From Strigops habroptila (taxonomy: Eukaryota; Chordata; Aves; Psittaciformes; Psittacidae): a stretch of DNA of 64,000 nucleotides. The stretch spans positions 5,141,943 to 5,205,942 of the forward strand of contig NC_044296.2 in assembly GCF_004027225.2 (NCBI RefSeq), in the 5' to 3' direction. The stretch's first letter is position 1. Each line of letters begins with the position of its first letter. Below are positions 36,871 through 46,536 of the stretch, piece by piece. Below the pieces are notes generated by a model. It was not told the DNA's origin. It searched no databases and was given only the letters and a program-made list of their open reading frames with translations. The translations under genes and the position numbers were made by a program.

Positions 36871-37944
36871 CAGACGTGAGCCCCTCTGCTTGCAAGGCTG
36901 CTATGAACACCATCTTGCAGGCACCTCTGGATCCCCCAGGCCAGCTGTTATTTCAGGCAGTGTTGAAGGCTCCAGGACTTAAGAACTGTGCATCCCTGTT
37001 CTGTTTGTTTGGTTTTTTGGTCTGGATCAGTAGATTCCACACAGAAAAAAGCAGACTTGGAAACTACCTGAATGTGGTTTGGGACGTGAAAGCTCATCAT
37101 ATTGATGAGCCAAAAAGAAAACACAAAATAAAAAACACAAAACAAAACCCGACAAAACCCCAAACATTTCCCCTCTTCCTTGTAATTGAAATGGCACATT
37201 ACAGCTTGTCACAGCTTTTCATTGGGACCTTTTGACTGTTTCTTCAGTAGTCCATGTCTTGCAGGCCTCCGAGATAGAACTTTCCGACACGGTTCCAACT
37301 CGAATTCTGCTTTTGGAGCCCCTCCTCCCCCTTAGGAGTTTCTGCCACCTGCAGGGAAACTGTGTCCTCACCAGTTCACTGACTGCCCTTTTGGGTTCAT
37401 TCTCTTTTTGGACTGCAGATGGGGCAGATGATGTTGTTTCCCCTTTTAATTCCAGCGTAGGCTGTGGACACCGTTGTTCCCTGTCTAGTGGGTTTGTAAA
37501 CAGAGAGAAACAAAACGTTGTGCTTCACCAGGAAAGGGTTTTTTTTTTTAACGCAGTAACAAGAGACTTCAGAGTCTGCAGGATTTTGCTAATTCCTTTT
37601 CTTTCTTCCCATTTCATTATTATTATTTGGGGGTTTATATTGTGGTGATACATTTTTTTTTTTTTTTTTTATTTTAGTTTTTCAATAAGATGCTCTCGTG
37701 TGTTGAGAAAGTGAAACTATTGTTTTGTACTGTTCTTTTCTGTTCCTATTTAAGGGAGAGCTAAGGCCACTATATATAATAGATGTTGCATACAATTTTT
37801 TCTTAGGAAATAATATGTTTCTGTGGCTACAGTGAAGTGGAGGAGGCAAACAGATTACACCTTCAGGAAAGCTGAGGAGGAAACAGCAGTTTAGCCCTTG
37901 GAAGAATCAACCAGGCTCATGTAATGAGCTCTGCCAGCCATTCG

Positions 37945-37950
37945 AATAAA
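37945..37950 (+). terminator. RANBP3: Poly(A) signal, RANBP3 (proximal)
   Basis: Canonical AATAAA about 1.07 kb after the stop codon, in the context CATTCGAATAAACCCG. Confidence 0.6.
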
Positions 37951-38236
37951 CCCGTACTCTGAAGCAGCTCTCGTATAATGGCTTGATTCAACAAGCCATG
38001 GAAGCACTTGCCTGATTTACCTACATGTGAATAATCTTCCTGAAGTCAATGCAACTATTCATGCTTAAAGTTGAGTACATTTTTAAATACCTTGCTGGAT
38101 TAACGGCCTTAAATAGAAACTTCTAACCCTTCCTGTCCCCTGTTCTGTTTCCTGAAGTCTTGCAGCATGAAGAAAAAGGTAATATTGCCAGCTTTGAATA
38201 GTTTGGGCTGAAGGATATTGTATTCTGTTCCACCAA

Positions 38237-38242
38237 AATAAA
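38237..38242 (+). terminator. RANBP3: Poly(A) signal, RANBP3 (distal)
   Basis: Canonical AATAAA followed by a TGTGTTTTCCTGTGTG-type GU-rich stretch, the usual downstream element. I favour this as the main 3' end. Confidence 0.65.
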
Positions 38243-38262
38243 AGCAAGAATGTGTTTTCCTG

Positions 38263-41003
38263 TGTGTAATTCTGCAGTACTCCTACTGTAACCGTAGCTC
38301 ACTTTTTGCTTTGGATGTTTTCTAACCAGTTGGGCCGTCTGTGTGAAAGTTGAGCTTTATTTTGTTATTAAACCATAAGGTATATTCTTGTCCAGCAAAG
38401 TTGGAATTTGGTACTCACTAAAAACAGTGACCACGTCACTTAGAGCAATTTGGGCTATTTATAGGTTATTTCCATTATAAATAGTTTACTGGTAGATAAT
38501 TTCTCACTCGCTCCTTCTGTAGGTTGAGATTGAAAATGCACCATTTAAATGAAAATGAAAGAGGAAGGAGCATTTAATGTAGCATGCCTTGAAAAAGAAA
38601 GGCAGGTTGTAGCAGAAAAGCAACTTTGAAATTATCCAAATAGGAAAACAGTCCTTTCTGCCTCTATTTTAATGCAACACCCTTTTCTTCACTGGGAGTC
38701 AAGGTCATGTTTCTGCCTGTTACCTGTTGTTAACTGTTGCTGGAGACTTCAGCTGTTGGGGCAGGGGGGTGCTTTGTTTTTCCTGATTGAAGGAACATCT
38801 TGGATTACTGTGGGGTGAAAAGGGCCGATGATGAGCTGTGCCACTGCACTGGGGGGTTCTCTGCATTGTCTGCTCATGCCTTTTTGCATAACTGTGTTGT
38901 TTCCTCCTTAGAGTTCCGGGGTTTGTTAACCATGCACAAAGCTGTTGATGCACCCCATCTCCTGCAGCTCACCACCAGAAGCAGAGCATGGTTTTTAATA
39001 CCCACACAATTGTGTCTGTATCACAAGGGCTGGGGAACTTCTGTATTTTCAAATAAGTGATCTGCATAGTGGGTCTTGGATCTTCTTACACCCTGATGCT
39101 CAGATTTAAACTGCTCTCTTCAAACAACCTGACACCATAAAGCTGCTTGGTGGCAGCATAAAGAAAATTAGAAGGTGTCTTGGTTAGCAGAGCCTAGCTG
39201 TGGGGGAATGGGTGTTATTTCCTGATCCCAAACTATGCAGAGTCCCACTTTGAGGTGCTTTACCTAAACTGAAAGTGATGGTGCATGAAGACTCAGAAGG
39301 TGGCAGTAAGCATATCTTGCCTGATGGCGTTTGGTGGTGGTACACAGTCACCTACAGCATGTTTACACTATGTTTATAGTGAAGAGGGAAATATTACTGT
39401 GAACCACAACCAAAACTGCTATGGATTTTGTTCAAGATGTAGTTAGGCCATACCAAAACTCTTCCTTCAATCTCTGCCTTAAGGCTTATTAAACTGGTGA
39501 CAGGTAAAACCAGATCCTGCCCCAGTGTTCCTAAAGATTGATGTAACACTGTCATATCAAACTGCATTAAAACTTGGATCAGAAAATGAGCAAACCAACC
39601 ACCCCAAGCCTGGTGTTGTATTCCCTGTGCTGGGGGGCGGGGGGGGGGTTGGAAGGGAGGTTGGGGATGAGCTGTTTTGCCTCCTGACAACAGCCTGCCC
39701 CCTGCACCACCCTCCTGCTCCATCTGGGCCCTTAGGTCTGTTGCTAACATCTGGGTGTTGTCAGCAGTTACTGCAGTCTGTGTCCTGGCTGCTGACTGAT
39801 GTGGGCACAGCCTTCCAATGTTCTTGGGGACGGGGGGTGGAATAGTGGAGAGTGTAATAAAATGGAGCACATCACCTGATAGGGAAAATGGTGCAAGAAT
39901 GGTGGTGTTAGAACCCCAGGAGTAAACTCACCCCTAAACTTAAGATTACACCTACAGGAAATGCAAACGTTAAGGTGACAAAATGTGCCGTTCCAGCATC
40001 TTTCTGTAGTCCTGGTCCTAGTGCACCATGCACTAAGTCAGAGAAGGGCAGGGAATGATCTAAATAAACTAGTCCTCAGCTCTCCTTGGCTGGAAACAGA
40101 TGTCCAAGCTGTTAGAAGCCTGCAGGAATAACCCCCCCTCCAACTTTGTCCTGTCTCTCCCCTGTTCCCAGCCACTGAGGTATCAATTCCATTGCGTGGG
40201 TACTGCTGCCATCCTGCAGGCTGAGTGGCCTCGTGTTCTCCCAGTGAGTGTAGAAAATGGTTTCTTTCCTTTCTAGAAACATGTTACATATTTAAAAATT
40301 TATCATGTTTCCCCGTAATCTTCTCTAGTTTTAGGAATTCCAATTATGATAATTGCCATAATTTGTCAAGCAAGATTTCATTAAACTGACTTTTCACTGT
40401 GTGCTTTTCTCCCCTTGTTCTTTGGGTTTTCTGTGCAATGACTTGCTTAAACTGACCTCTGGAGTCTTGCTCAAGTAGACTCTTAAAGTCAGTCTTAATT
40501 CCTATCTGCCACATGTCTGGTACAGGGAGCTTGCAAAGGAAAGCTTGAAAGATGATTCTGTAAATAAAAGTGTCTCATTTAAAGACAGTATTCAGAGTTC
40601 CCTGAATCTGTCACCAAGAACACTGCTCCTGCTGCTGCTGGGGAGGGGAGGCATGGAAGAGTGTCTTTTATCTATGAATTGAATGGGGGGGATATGTTAA
40701 AAGACTAATTCCTGATGGAATTCTGGTAGCTTCCCTCCAGCTTCTAATGGGACCATGGAAAAGCAAAGTAGTGATGTTATATTTCATGTTCAGGATGCCA
40801 GAAGGGACCAGTCAGGCCCCAGCTGGAGGCCAAGGGCTGCAGGTCCCTGAGCTTCCAGCCCACTGTACACACGGGAAATGCTTTTGATGCTGACTGTAGC
40901 TCCCTCATTGCAGTCCATTCTGCAGACAAGATAAAACTCCTCTTCTGGAGAGTTTGAAGCAATTCTCCAATGGGCAGGAGTTGCCTGTGAACTGTCTGGG
41001 AAG
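38263..41003. other. RANBP3-NDUFA11 spacer
   Basis: In human the genes VMAC and CAPS lie between the counterparts of these two genes. I looked for coiled-coil or EF-hand-like exons here and found none. There is a G-rich run near 39634-39649. Otherwise it is unremarkable. Confidence 0.5.
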
Positions 41004-41340
41004 ACCTTAGAGCAGCTCCAGTGCCTAAAGGGGCTCCAGGAAACCTGGAGAGGGGCTTTGGACAAGGGCCTGGAGGGACAGGCCAAGGGGAATGGCTTTA
41101 ACCTGCCAGAGGGGAGATTGAGATGAGCTCTGAGGCAGAAGCTCTTCCCTGTGAGGGTGCTGAGGCGCTGGCACAGACTTTTCCCAGAGAAGCTGTGGCT
41201 GCCCCATCCCTGGCAGTGTTCAAGGCCAGGTTGGACACAGGGGCTTGGAGCAACCTGCTCCAGTGGAAGGTGTCCCTGCCCGTGGCAGGGGTTGGAGCTG
41301 GAGGAGCTTTAAGGTCCCTTCAACCCAAACCATTCTCTGA
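41004..41340 (+). repeat. CR1 LINE 3' fragment upstream of NDUFA11
   Basis: Sense copy from AGACCTTAGAGCAGCTCC to CCCAAACCATTCTCTGA. It has the CACAGACTTTTCCCAGAG form of the diagnostic block and ends about 400 bases before the NDUFA11 start codon. Confidence 0.93.
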
Positions 41341-41344
41341 CCAC

Positions 41345-41395
41345 TCTCAGGTCTCCCCGGAGCCTCCTCTTCTCCGGGCTGAACAACCCCAGCGC
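41345..41395 (-). repeat. Small CR1 internal fragment
   Basis: AGGTCTCCCCGGAGCCTCCT then TTCTCCGGGCTGAACAACCC is the antisense form of a conserved internal CR1 block of another subfamily. It abuts the preceding sense copy. Confidence 0.7.
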
Positions 41396-41489
41396 TCCAC
41401 AGACAAACACACCCCCCAGAGCAACCACGGAGGCGTTAAAGGACCAGAGCTCCCCCAGCGGGGAGTTGCTTTGGGTCAGACACGAGCTC

Positions 41490-41742
41490 CTACACCTGAG
41501 AACACCCGAGGACCCGCGGGGCCGGCGCGGGCCGCCGATACCTTCCTAAAGCCTTTCCAGGGGAGCGCTCGGGCGGCGGAGCCCGGGTCAGCGCCGCCGG
41601 GATCCGAACCCGAACCCGGGTCCCGCAGAGCCGCGGGCACCCCCCCGGCTTGGGGCGGACTCGGAGGGCGGCGCTGGCGGGGCGCGGCGGGGCCGTCCTC
41701 TCGCGAGAGCTCGCCGCGCCGCCGCCGTGCCCTTGCGGCGCC
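41490..41742 (+). promoter_or_regulatory. NDUFA11: CpG island promoter of NDUFA11
   Basis: GC- and CpG-rich sequence without a TATA box ends at the start codon. A perfect TCTCGCGAGA palindrome sits at 41699-41708, 35 bases before the ATG. This palindrome is a known activator element of TATA-less CpG-island promoters. The transcription start is inferred to lie near it. Confidence 0.75.
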
Positions 41743-43656
41743 ATGGCGGGGTACTGGGACGGGCCCGAGGGCGAGCAGTGCCCGCGCCGCGCCTGGCTCA
41801 CCACGCGGGTGGGCGCCGCCGCCGGTGAGGGCCGGGGCCGGGGCCGGGGCCGGGGGGTGCGGGCGGGGCCGCGCTGCGCGCACTGACCCCGTCCTGTGTT
41901 GCAGGCTTGGTCGGCGCGGCGTACCGCATCATCCTGCTGCAGCCCGGCTCGGCTCTGGCCGCCGTGCAGATGGCGGCGCTGGACACCGTCACCATGGGTG
42001 AGGGTCTCTGACACCGTCCTGCGGGGACAGGCCAAGGGGAATGGCTTTAACCTGCCAGAGGGGAGATTGAGATGAGCTCTGAGGCAGAAGCTCTTCCCTG
42101 TGAGGGTGCTGAGGCACCGGCACAGGGTGCCCAGAGAAGCTGTGGCTGCCCCATCCCTGGCAGTGTTCAAGGCCAGGTTGGACACAGGGGCTTGGAGCAA
42201 CCTGCTCTAGTGGAAGGTGTCCCTGCCCGTGGCAGGGGTTGGAGCTGGAGCAGCTTTAAGGTCTCTTCCAGCCCAAACCCTTCCATGATCCAACTGGTGG
42301 CTGAGCTGCACCTCCCTGTGCAGGATCTGATGGCACAGGGGGGGCTGCACGGCTGGACCGGGGAGGTGCCAGGAGGGACCGGAGGGGACTTGTCTGATGC
42401 TCAGTCTCACCACAGCAGCCAGAATATGATGCCCGCGGGTAACCGAAAGCAGATCTTGCTTCGTTTTCCTCTTTTCTCCCATTGTACAGCACCGTGTGTG
42501 TCACAAACATGCTTTGGGGGGTGCTCTCAGTTTCTTGAGGATTTTTGTTTTGTTTAGTTGTGGGGGTTTTACCTCTTGTTTGCAGCTACCCTCGGAGCTG
42601 TGTTTGGTGTGACTGCCTGCCTCACTGCCGAGATCCGGGAGAAGCCAGAGGATCCCTTGAACTACTTCATAGGAGGCTGTGCCTCCGGAGCTATCCTTGG
42701 GGCAAGAAGTAAGTGTGGATAACGCCTGTAATGAAATGAGCTCTCTCTGGGTTTAGAAGCCTTTCTAGAGGGGAAAAATGTCAATTAATCCTGATGTCAT
42801 CTCGTCATCTGAATTCCATTTCATGCCCGTTTGGTTGATGCTCCATTGTACAGGTCTGTTAAAATAAATCCTGCTGCAGAGTGACACCAAAGGTAACATC
42901 AAGCTGATTGACACAATGAAAACAGAGCTGGCCCAGTTCTGCCTCTTACAGCTGTCAGTTATACCTTGAAATGCAGGGTATGGAAGAAGGAACTGTGGAA
43001 ATCCATGTTTTCTTGGGAACAAATGTGCTTTATTTTACCTGGAAGATATGTTCTAACATCTGCCTTGTGAATTCTTCACCTGATCTGAGGGACAAGCTGT
43101 GTCTTGCTGCTGTCAGGCTAGATGAGCCCCTGCAGATGTTTGTACAGCTCTGCTTTCTGTAGGCATTCAGACTGTGTTAAAGGTGGGAGGCATTTACTGA
43201 AGTTGGAACTGGGATGAAATAGAATTGATCTTTACTTTTCCTAGTTGCTGAGCTGATGGGAGATGGAAACAGTGATTGTTGGGTTTGTCACTGAGATACA
43301 CGATGTGAGGTTGCCTGTGTAAGGAGATGGGGTAGAGGACTGGAGAAATTGGTATTTCCAATTGGAAGCTAAAAGCATGAGAAAATGTAAATCAAAGTCA
43401 CTTTGCTGCTTTCACTTGTCAAACAATGTTCCTGAGGGTCAAGGGACTGTGAGTAGCTCATAGAAAAATGACAGTCTGTCACGATCTGCTGTATAGTACT
43501 TGTGCCCTAAGAGATCTTTTCTGATTTGCTGTGTTGTTTCCAGCTCACAGTTACGTCACCGGTACCACGGCCTGTTTGGGGTTTGGGATCACTGCTGCCC
43601 TCACGAAGATTGGTAAGAAGGAGGGCTGGAGGCTGGCGGGACCTCCCAAGCTGTGA
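41743..43656 (+). CDS. NDUFA11: NADH dehydrogenase (complex I) 1 alpha subcomplex subunit 11 (B14.7)
   Basis: Accessory membrane subunit of mitochondrial complex I, needed for assembly and stability of the membrane arm. Coding exons are 41743-41824, 41905-41997, 42586-42708 and 43544-43656, all with GT/AG borders and every junction in phase 1. The total is 411 bases, 136 residues; the human protein has 141. The start [14 protein letters not shown] lies in a CCATGGC context. The protein has the Tim17/22/23-like plan: small-residue-rich membrane segments (about 27-45, 59-73, 84-98, 104-121), with [18 protein letters not shown] and the loop [13 protein letters not shown] typical of B14.7. It ends [12 protein letters not shown]. 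Intron 2 carries a CR1 insertion directly after the exon 2 donor. Confidence 0.97.
41829..41857 (+). repeat. Short GGGGCC repeat at the NDUFA11 intron 1 donor
   Basis: Four consecutive GGGGCC-type units plus a G6 run begin only four bases after the exon 1 boundary. The G-runs could fold as a G-quadruplex in DNA or pre-mRNA (inference). Confidence 0.75.
42019..42290 (+). repeat. CR1 LINE 3' fragment in NDUFA11 intron 2
   Basis: Sense copy from CTGCGGGGACAGGCCAAGG to CCCAAACCCTTCCATGATCC, with the CACAGGGTGCCCAGAG block. It starts about 21 bases after the exon 2 donor site. The words flanking the junction include a 9-base direct repeat (GACACCGTC at 41982 and 42010). Confidence 0.92.
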
Positions 43657-43712
43657 CTGTAGCCTTTCCTGCAAGGTGTCCTTGGAATGCTGTATGTAAT
43701 GAGGCTTCGAGG

Positions 43713-43718
43713 AATAAA
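43713..43718 (+). terminator. NDUFA11: Poly(A) signal, NDUFA11
   Basis: AATAAA 57 bases after the stop codon, giving a very short 3' UTR, as is common for mitochondrial subunit genes. Confidence 0.8.
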
Positions 43719-43821
43719 GATGCTGTTAAATCAACAGCTGTCACAGAAATCTGGTGCTGGCCAGCTGCTGACAGCTGATGGAGCTGTTGGAGAGGAAGCT
43801 GCATCTGCTGCTCCTGCTGAG

Positions 43822-44282
43822 TGAGGCCAGAGGAGGCCCCGGAGCTGCTGCGAGGGCTGGAGCAGCTCTGCTCTGGAGCCAGGCTGAGAGAGCTGGGCTG
43901 GGGCAGCCTGGAGAAGAGAAGGCTCCTGAAGGGGAGACCTTAGAGCAGCTCCAGTGCCTAAAGGGGCTCCAGGAAACCTGGAGAGGGGCTTTGGACAAGG
44001 GCCTGGAGGGACAGGACAAGGGGAATGGCTTTAACCTGCCAGAGAGGAGATTGAGATGAGCTCTGAGGCAGAAGCTCTTCCCTGTGAGGGTGCTGAGGCG
44101 CTGGCACAGACTTTTCCCAGAGAAGCTGTGGCTGCCCCATCCCTGGCAGTGTTCAAGGCCAGGTTGGACACAGGGGCTTGGAGCAACCTGCTCTAGTGGA
44201 AGGTGTCCCTGCCCGTGGCAGGGGTTGGAGCTGGATGATCTTAAGGTCCCTTCAACCCAAACCGGGCTGGGATTCTATGATT
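43822..44282 (+). repeat. CR1 LINE 3' fragment downstream of NDUFA11
   Basis: Sense copy of about 460 bases from GTGAGGCCAGAGGAGGCC to GGGATTCTATGATTTC. It has the CACAGACTTTTCCCAGAG form of the diagnostic block. It begins about 100 bases after the NDUFA11 poly(A) signal. Confidence 0.93.
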
Positions 44283-45710
44283 TCTGTGCACAAGTCATGT
44301 TGCCTCTATGTCCACGTTGCACACACAAGCTTGAGGAACACAATGACCATTTCCAGTCTGGTCTTTTGAGAGTTGTCCCTGTAGTTTCGAGTGGGTCCTA
44401 CAGGGGTTTTTTTTGCATAGAATGGGATTGCACCGCACCGAGAGCATCTGTAAGGGTTTGGACTCAAAGCTTCTGAAGAGGTGCTTGGCTCTAGGTTGGG
44501 GATGAGGAGCTTGGTGTGGGGGACAAGGTGTAGGTTGCCCACAAGGTGTTTGGCAGCCTGGTGGCTTTTTTCAGTGTGCATTGAAGGAAGTTCAGAGCCC
44601 ACATCTTCAGGGTTTGAATGGGGGAAGAGCTGGATTTGGGAGGGACCACTGGAGATGTTCCTGCTCAGAGATAGAGCAGGTTGCTCAGGACTGTGTCCAG
44701 TTGAATTTTCTGTCTGCAAACTGAAGCATGTCCAGCAAAACCACCAAGAACGTGCAGAGGGTTGAGGCACAGGATGCACAAGGAGAGGTAAGGAGAGAAC
44801 TGCATCATCCAGCCTGGAGAAGAGAAGGTCAAGGGCTGATCCAGCACCATTTTTTCCACAACTTAATGGTTACAGAAGAGGCAGGCTCAGGAGCACAGTG
44901 AAGGATGAGAAATAACAGGCACAAGTTGTTACAGAAAGGTAGGCAGAAGGTAATGAAACATCTCACAGGGTAGAGAAGTGCTGGAAAATGGGCTCGGAGA
45001 GGCTGGGAAATCATCTCTGGGCGCACAGGATTCAGCCAGACTCATGGGAATACAAGGGTACAGGGATGGGAGATTTGGGGATTGGGATGTGAATTAATAG
45101 ACAGGGAATATGGGCCCTAGGGGAAGCAGGGATGTGGGGCAGGGGAACATAGAGGTGTGAGAGGAGGAGACAGGAGACGAGGAGACTGAGAGACTCAAGG
45201 ACAGCAGAGGAGGGGACAGGCTGACACAGGGGGATACACAGTCACCATGGAAGGCTGTGCTGCTGTTTGGTCTGTGCTTTCAGTGTGTGTGTGTGGGGTG
45301 CCCCGGGGCGGGTGCAGGATCGTCCTGGGAGTGCTTGGGGGCTGGGCAAAGGGGCTGGTGTCCCCACATGCTGCCTGGCACCAGGGCTGGGAGACCCCCA
45401 GCTCTTCAGCGTGAGGCTGTGCCCCGGTTCAGGAGCACGAGTGGTGGTGGACGTGTCACCCTCCGTGGGGCTGGGGGAGCAGGGGGTTGTTTCACTCCCA
45501 GCCAAGGACTTCTGAGCCTCAACCCGGACGTGAGCAAGGTTTGGGGGGGATCCGATGGGCCTGCCCAGGGTCAGCCGGGGTTTGCAGCTCTGCCAACACC
45601 TTCCTGCTGCCCGAGAGGGGGGAACCTCCTGGCAGCTCCCACCCACCTGTCCTCAGGGCACCGGGTGTCCCCACCGCCCCATCCCGGGGCTCGGGGCCCT
45701 CGGCCCTCCC
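44283..45710. other. NDUFA11-kelch gene spacer
   Basis: No gene could be supported. The sequence becomes steadily more GC-rich towards 45500. Open frames on both strands after 45250 look compositional: they lack family resemblance and conserved-looking starts. Confidence 0.5.
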
Positions 45711-45734
45711 TCTGCCTGAGCCTCTCCCAGCTCC

Positions 45735-45830
45735 TGCCCGTGGCCACGTGTCCTGCCCGGGCTATAATTACCCCGTCACATTCCCGGGGGGTCACAGGAG
45801 CTTCCCGCAGCGGTGGCCGGCGGGTAAGGA
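45735..45830 (+). promoter_or_regulatory. Possible promoter and non-coding first exon of the kelch gene
   Basis: GGGCTATAATTACCCCG at 45760-45776 is TATA-like and differs from the MEF2 consensus (CTA[A/T]4TA[G/A]) at one base. A CACGTG E-box lies at 45743-45748. A good donor (GGCGGGTAAGG, 45822-45832) follows about 50 bases downstream, and the coding exon starts behind an acceptor at 46531. A short non-coding first exon joined to 46532 is therefore plausible, but it is inferred only. Confidence 0.4.
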
Positions 45831-46239
45831 CGAGTGCCCGGTGCAGGACAGCGCGTCGCGGAGATGCGGCGCACGGCTCACGGCAAACTCCCCGCGCGGC
45901 CCGAGCAAGGACACGCGACGCCAGCGTGCAAACCCAGCAAGTGACACGTGAGGTGGCACCCGGGGCGGGGGGCAGCGGCGCCGCGGGGTGACGTGGGGCG
46001 CCCCAGCAGTGGTGTGTGAGCACGGCAGGAACCGGCGCGCGGCGCATCACGACATGCGACGGGCAGCGCGACGGGGGCGATCGCCGCGGGGCTGTGCTGG
46101 GGACAGCAGCTTGGCTGCTCCTGGAGCACTAGTACTTTTGGCCATGGTTGGAGAAGAGTTTGGTGGCTTTTGCTGCAGGGTGGAGTGTTTGATGGGGGGC
46201 AGTGGCCTGGGTGATGGGGTTGTGGTGCAGCAGTGTTCA

Positions 46240-46500
46240 CTTTGGGCCGGTGGCTTCACCCTGAGGGTTCAGCGATGGGGCAGATAAGGTCCATCAGCCT
46301 CAGCTATAAGGCAGCAGCATGGCCTGTGGTCTCACCTATGGGGCTGTAGTTTTTCCAAGAGCCACCAACTTCAGTTGTGGGGCAGTAGCAAAGCCTGGTG
46401 GTCTCAGCTATGGGGTGGAGGCTTTGGCAGTGGACCCAGTGGCTCTCACTATAAGGCAGTGCCCTGTGTCCCCAGCCAGAGGCTCTGGCTATGGGGACAG
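46240..46500 (+). repeat. Decayed minisatellite upstream of the kelch coding exon
   Basis: About six degenerate units of roughly 35-60 bases each carry a core like CTCAGCTATGGGGCAGTAGC (CTCAGCTATAAGGCAGCAGC, CTCACCTATGGGGCTGTAG, CTCACTATAAGGCAGTG). The units have drifted in both sequence and length. Confidence 0.65.
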
Positions 46501-46536
46501 CACCCTGACCCCGCTCCACGTGTTCCCACAGGCAAG

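Larger units (their letters stand above)
36871..38262 (+). other. RANBP3: RANBP3 3' untranslated region
   Basis: Non-coding sequence between the stop codon and the second polyadenylation signal. It contains a 20-base T run near 37650-37670 and a T9 run near 37541, both of which would be U-rich in the mRNA. The boundary is inferred from the poly(A) signals, not from transcript data. Confidence 0.65.

Noticed and set aside
38263-41003. VMAC or CAPS between RANBP3 and NDUFA11
   Set aside because: No coiled-coil or EF-hand-like exon chain was seen on either strand.
41123-42001. Open frame of about 290 codons overlapping the NDUFA11 promoter and exons 1-2
   Set aside because: It starts inside a CR1 copy and crosses NDUFA11 in the wrong frame.
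45257-45991. Open frames of up to 244 codons upstream of the kelch gene
   Set aside because: No recognisable domain, several frames open at once, and GC-rich composition.
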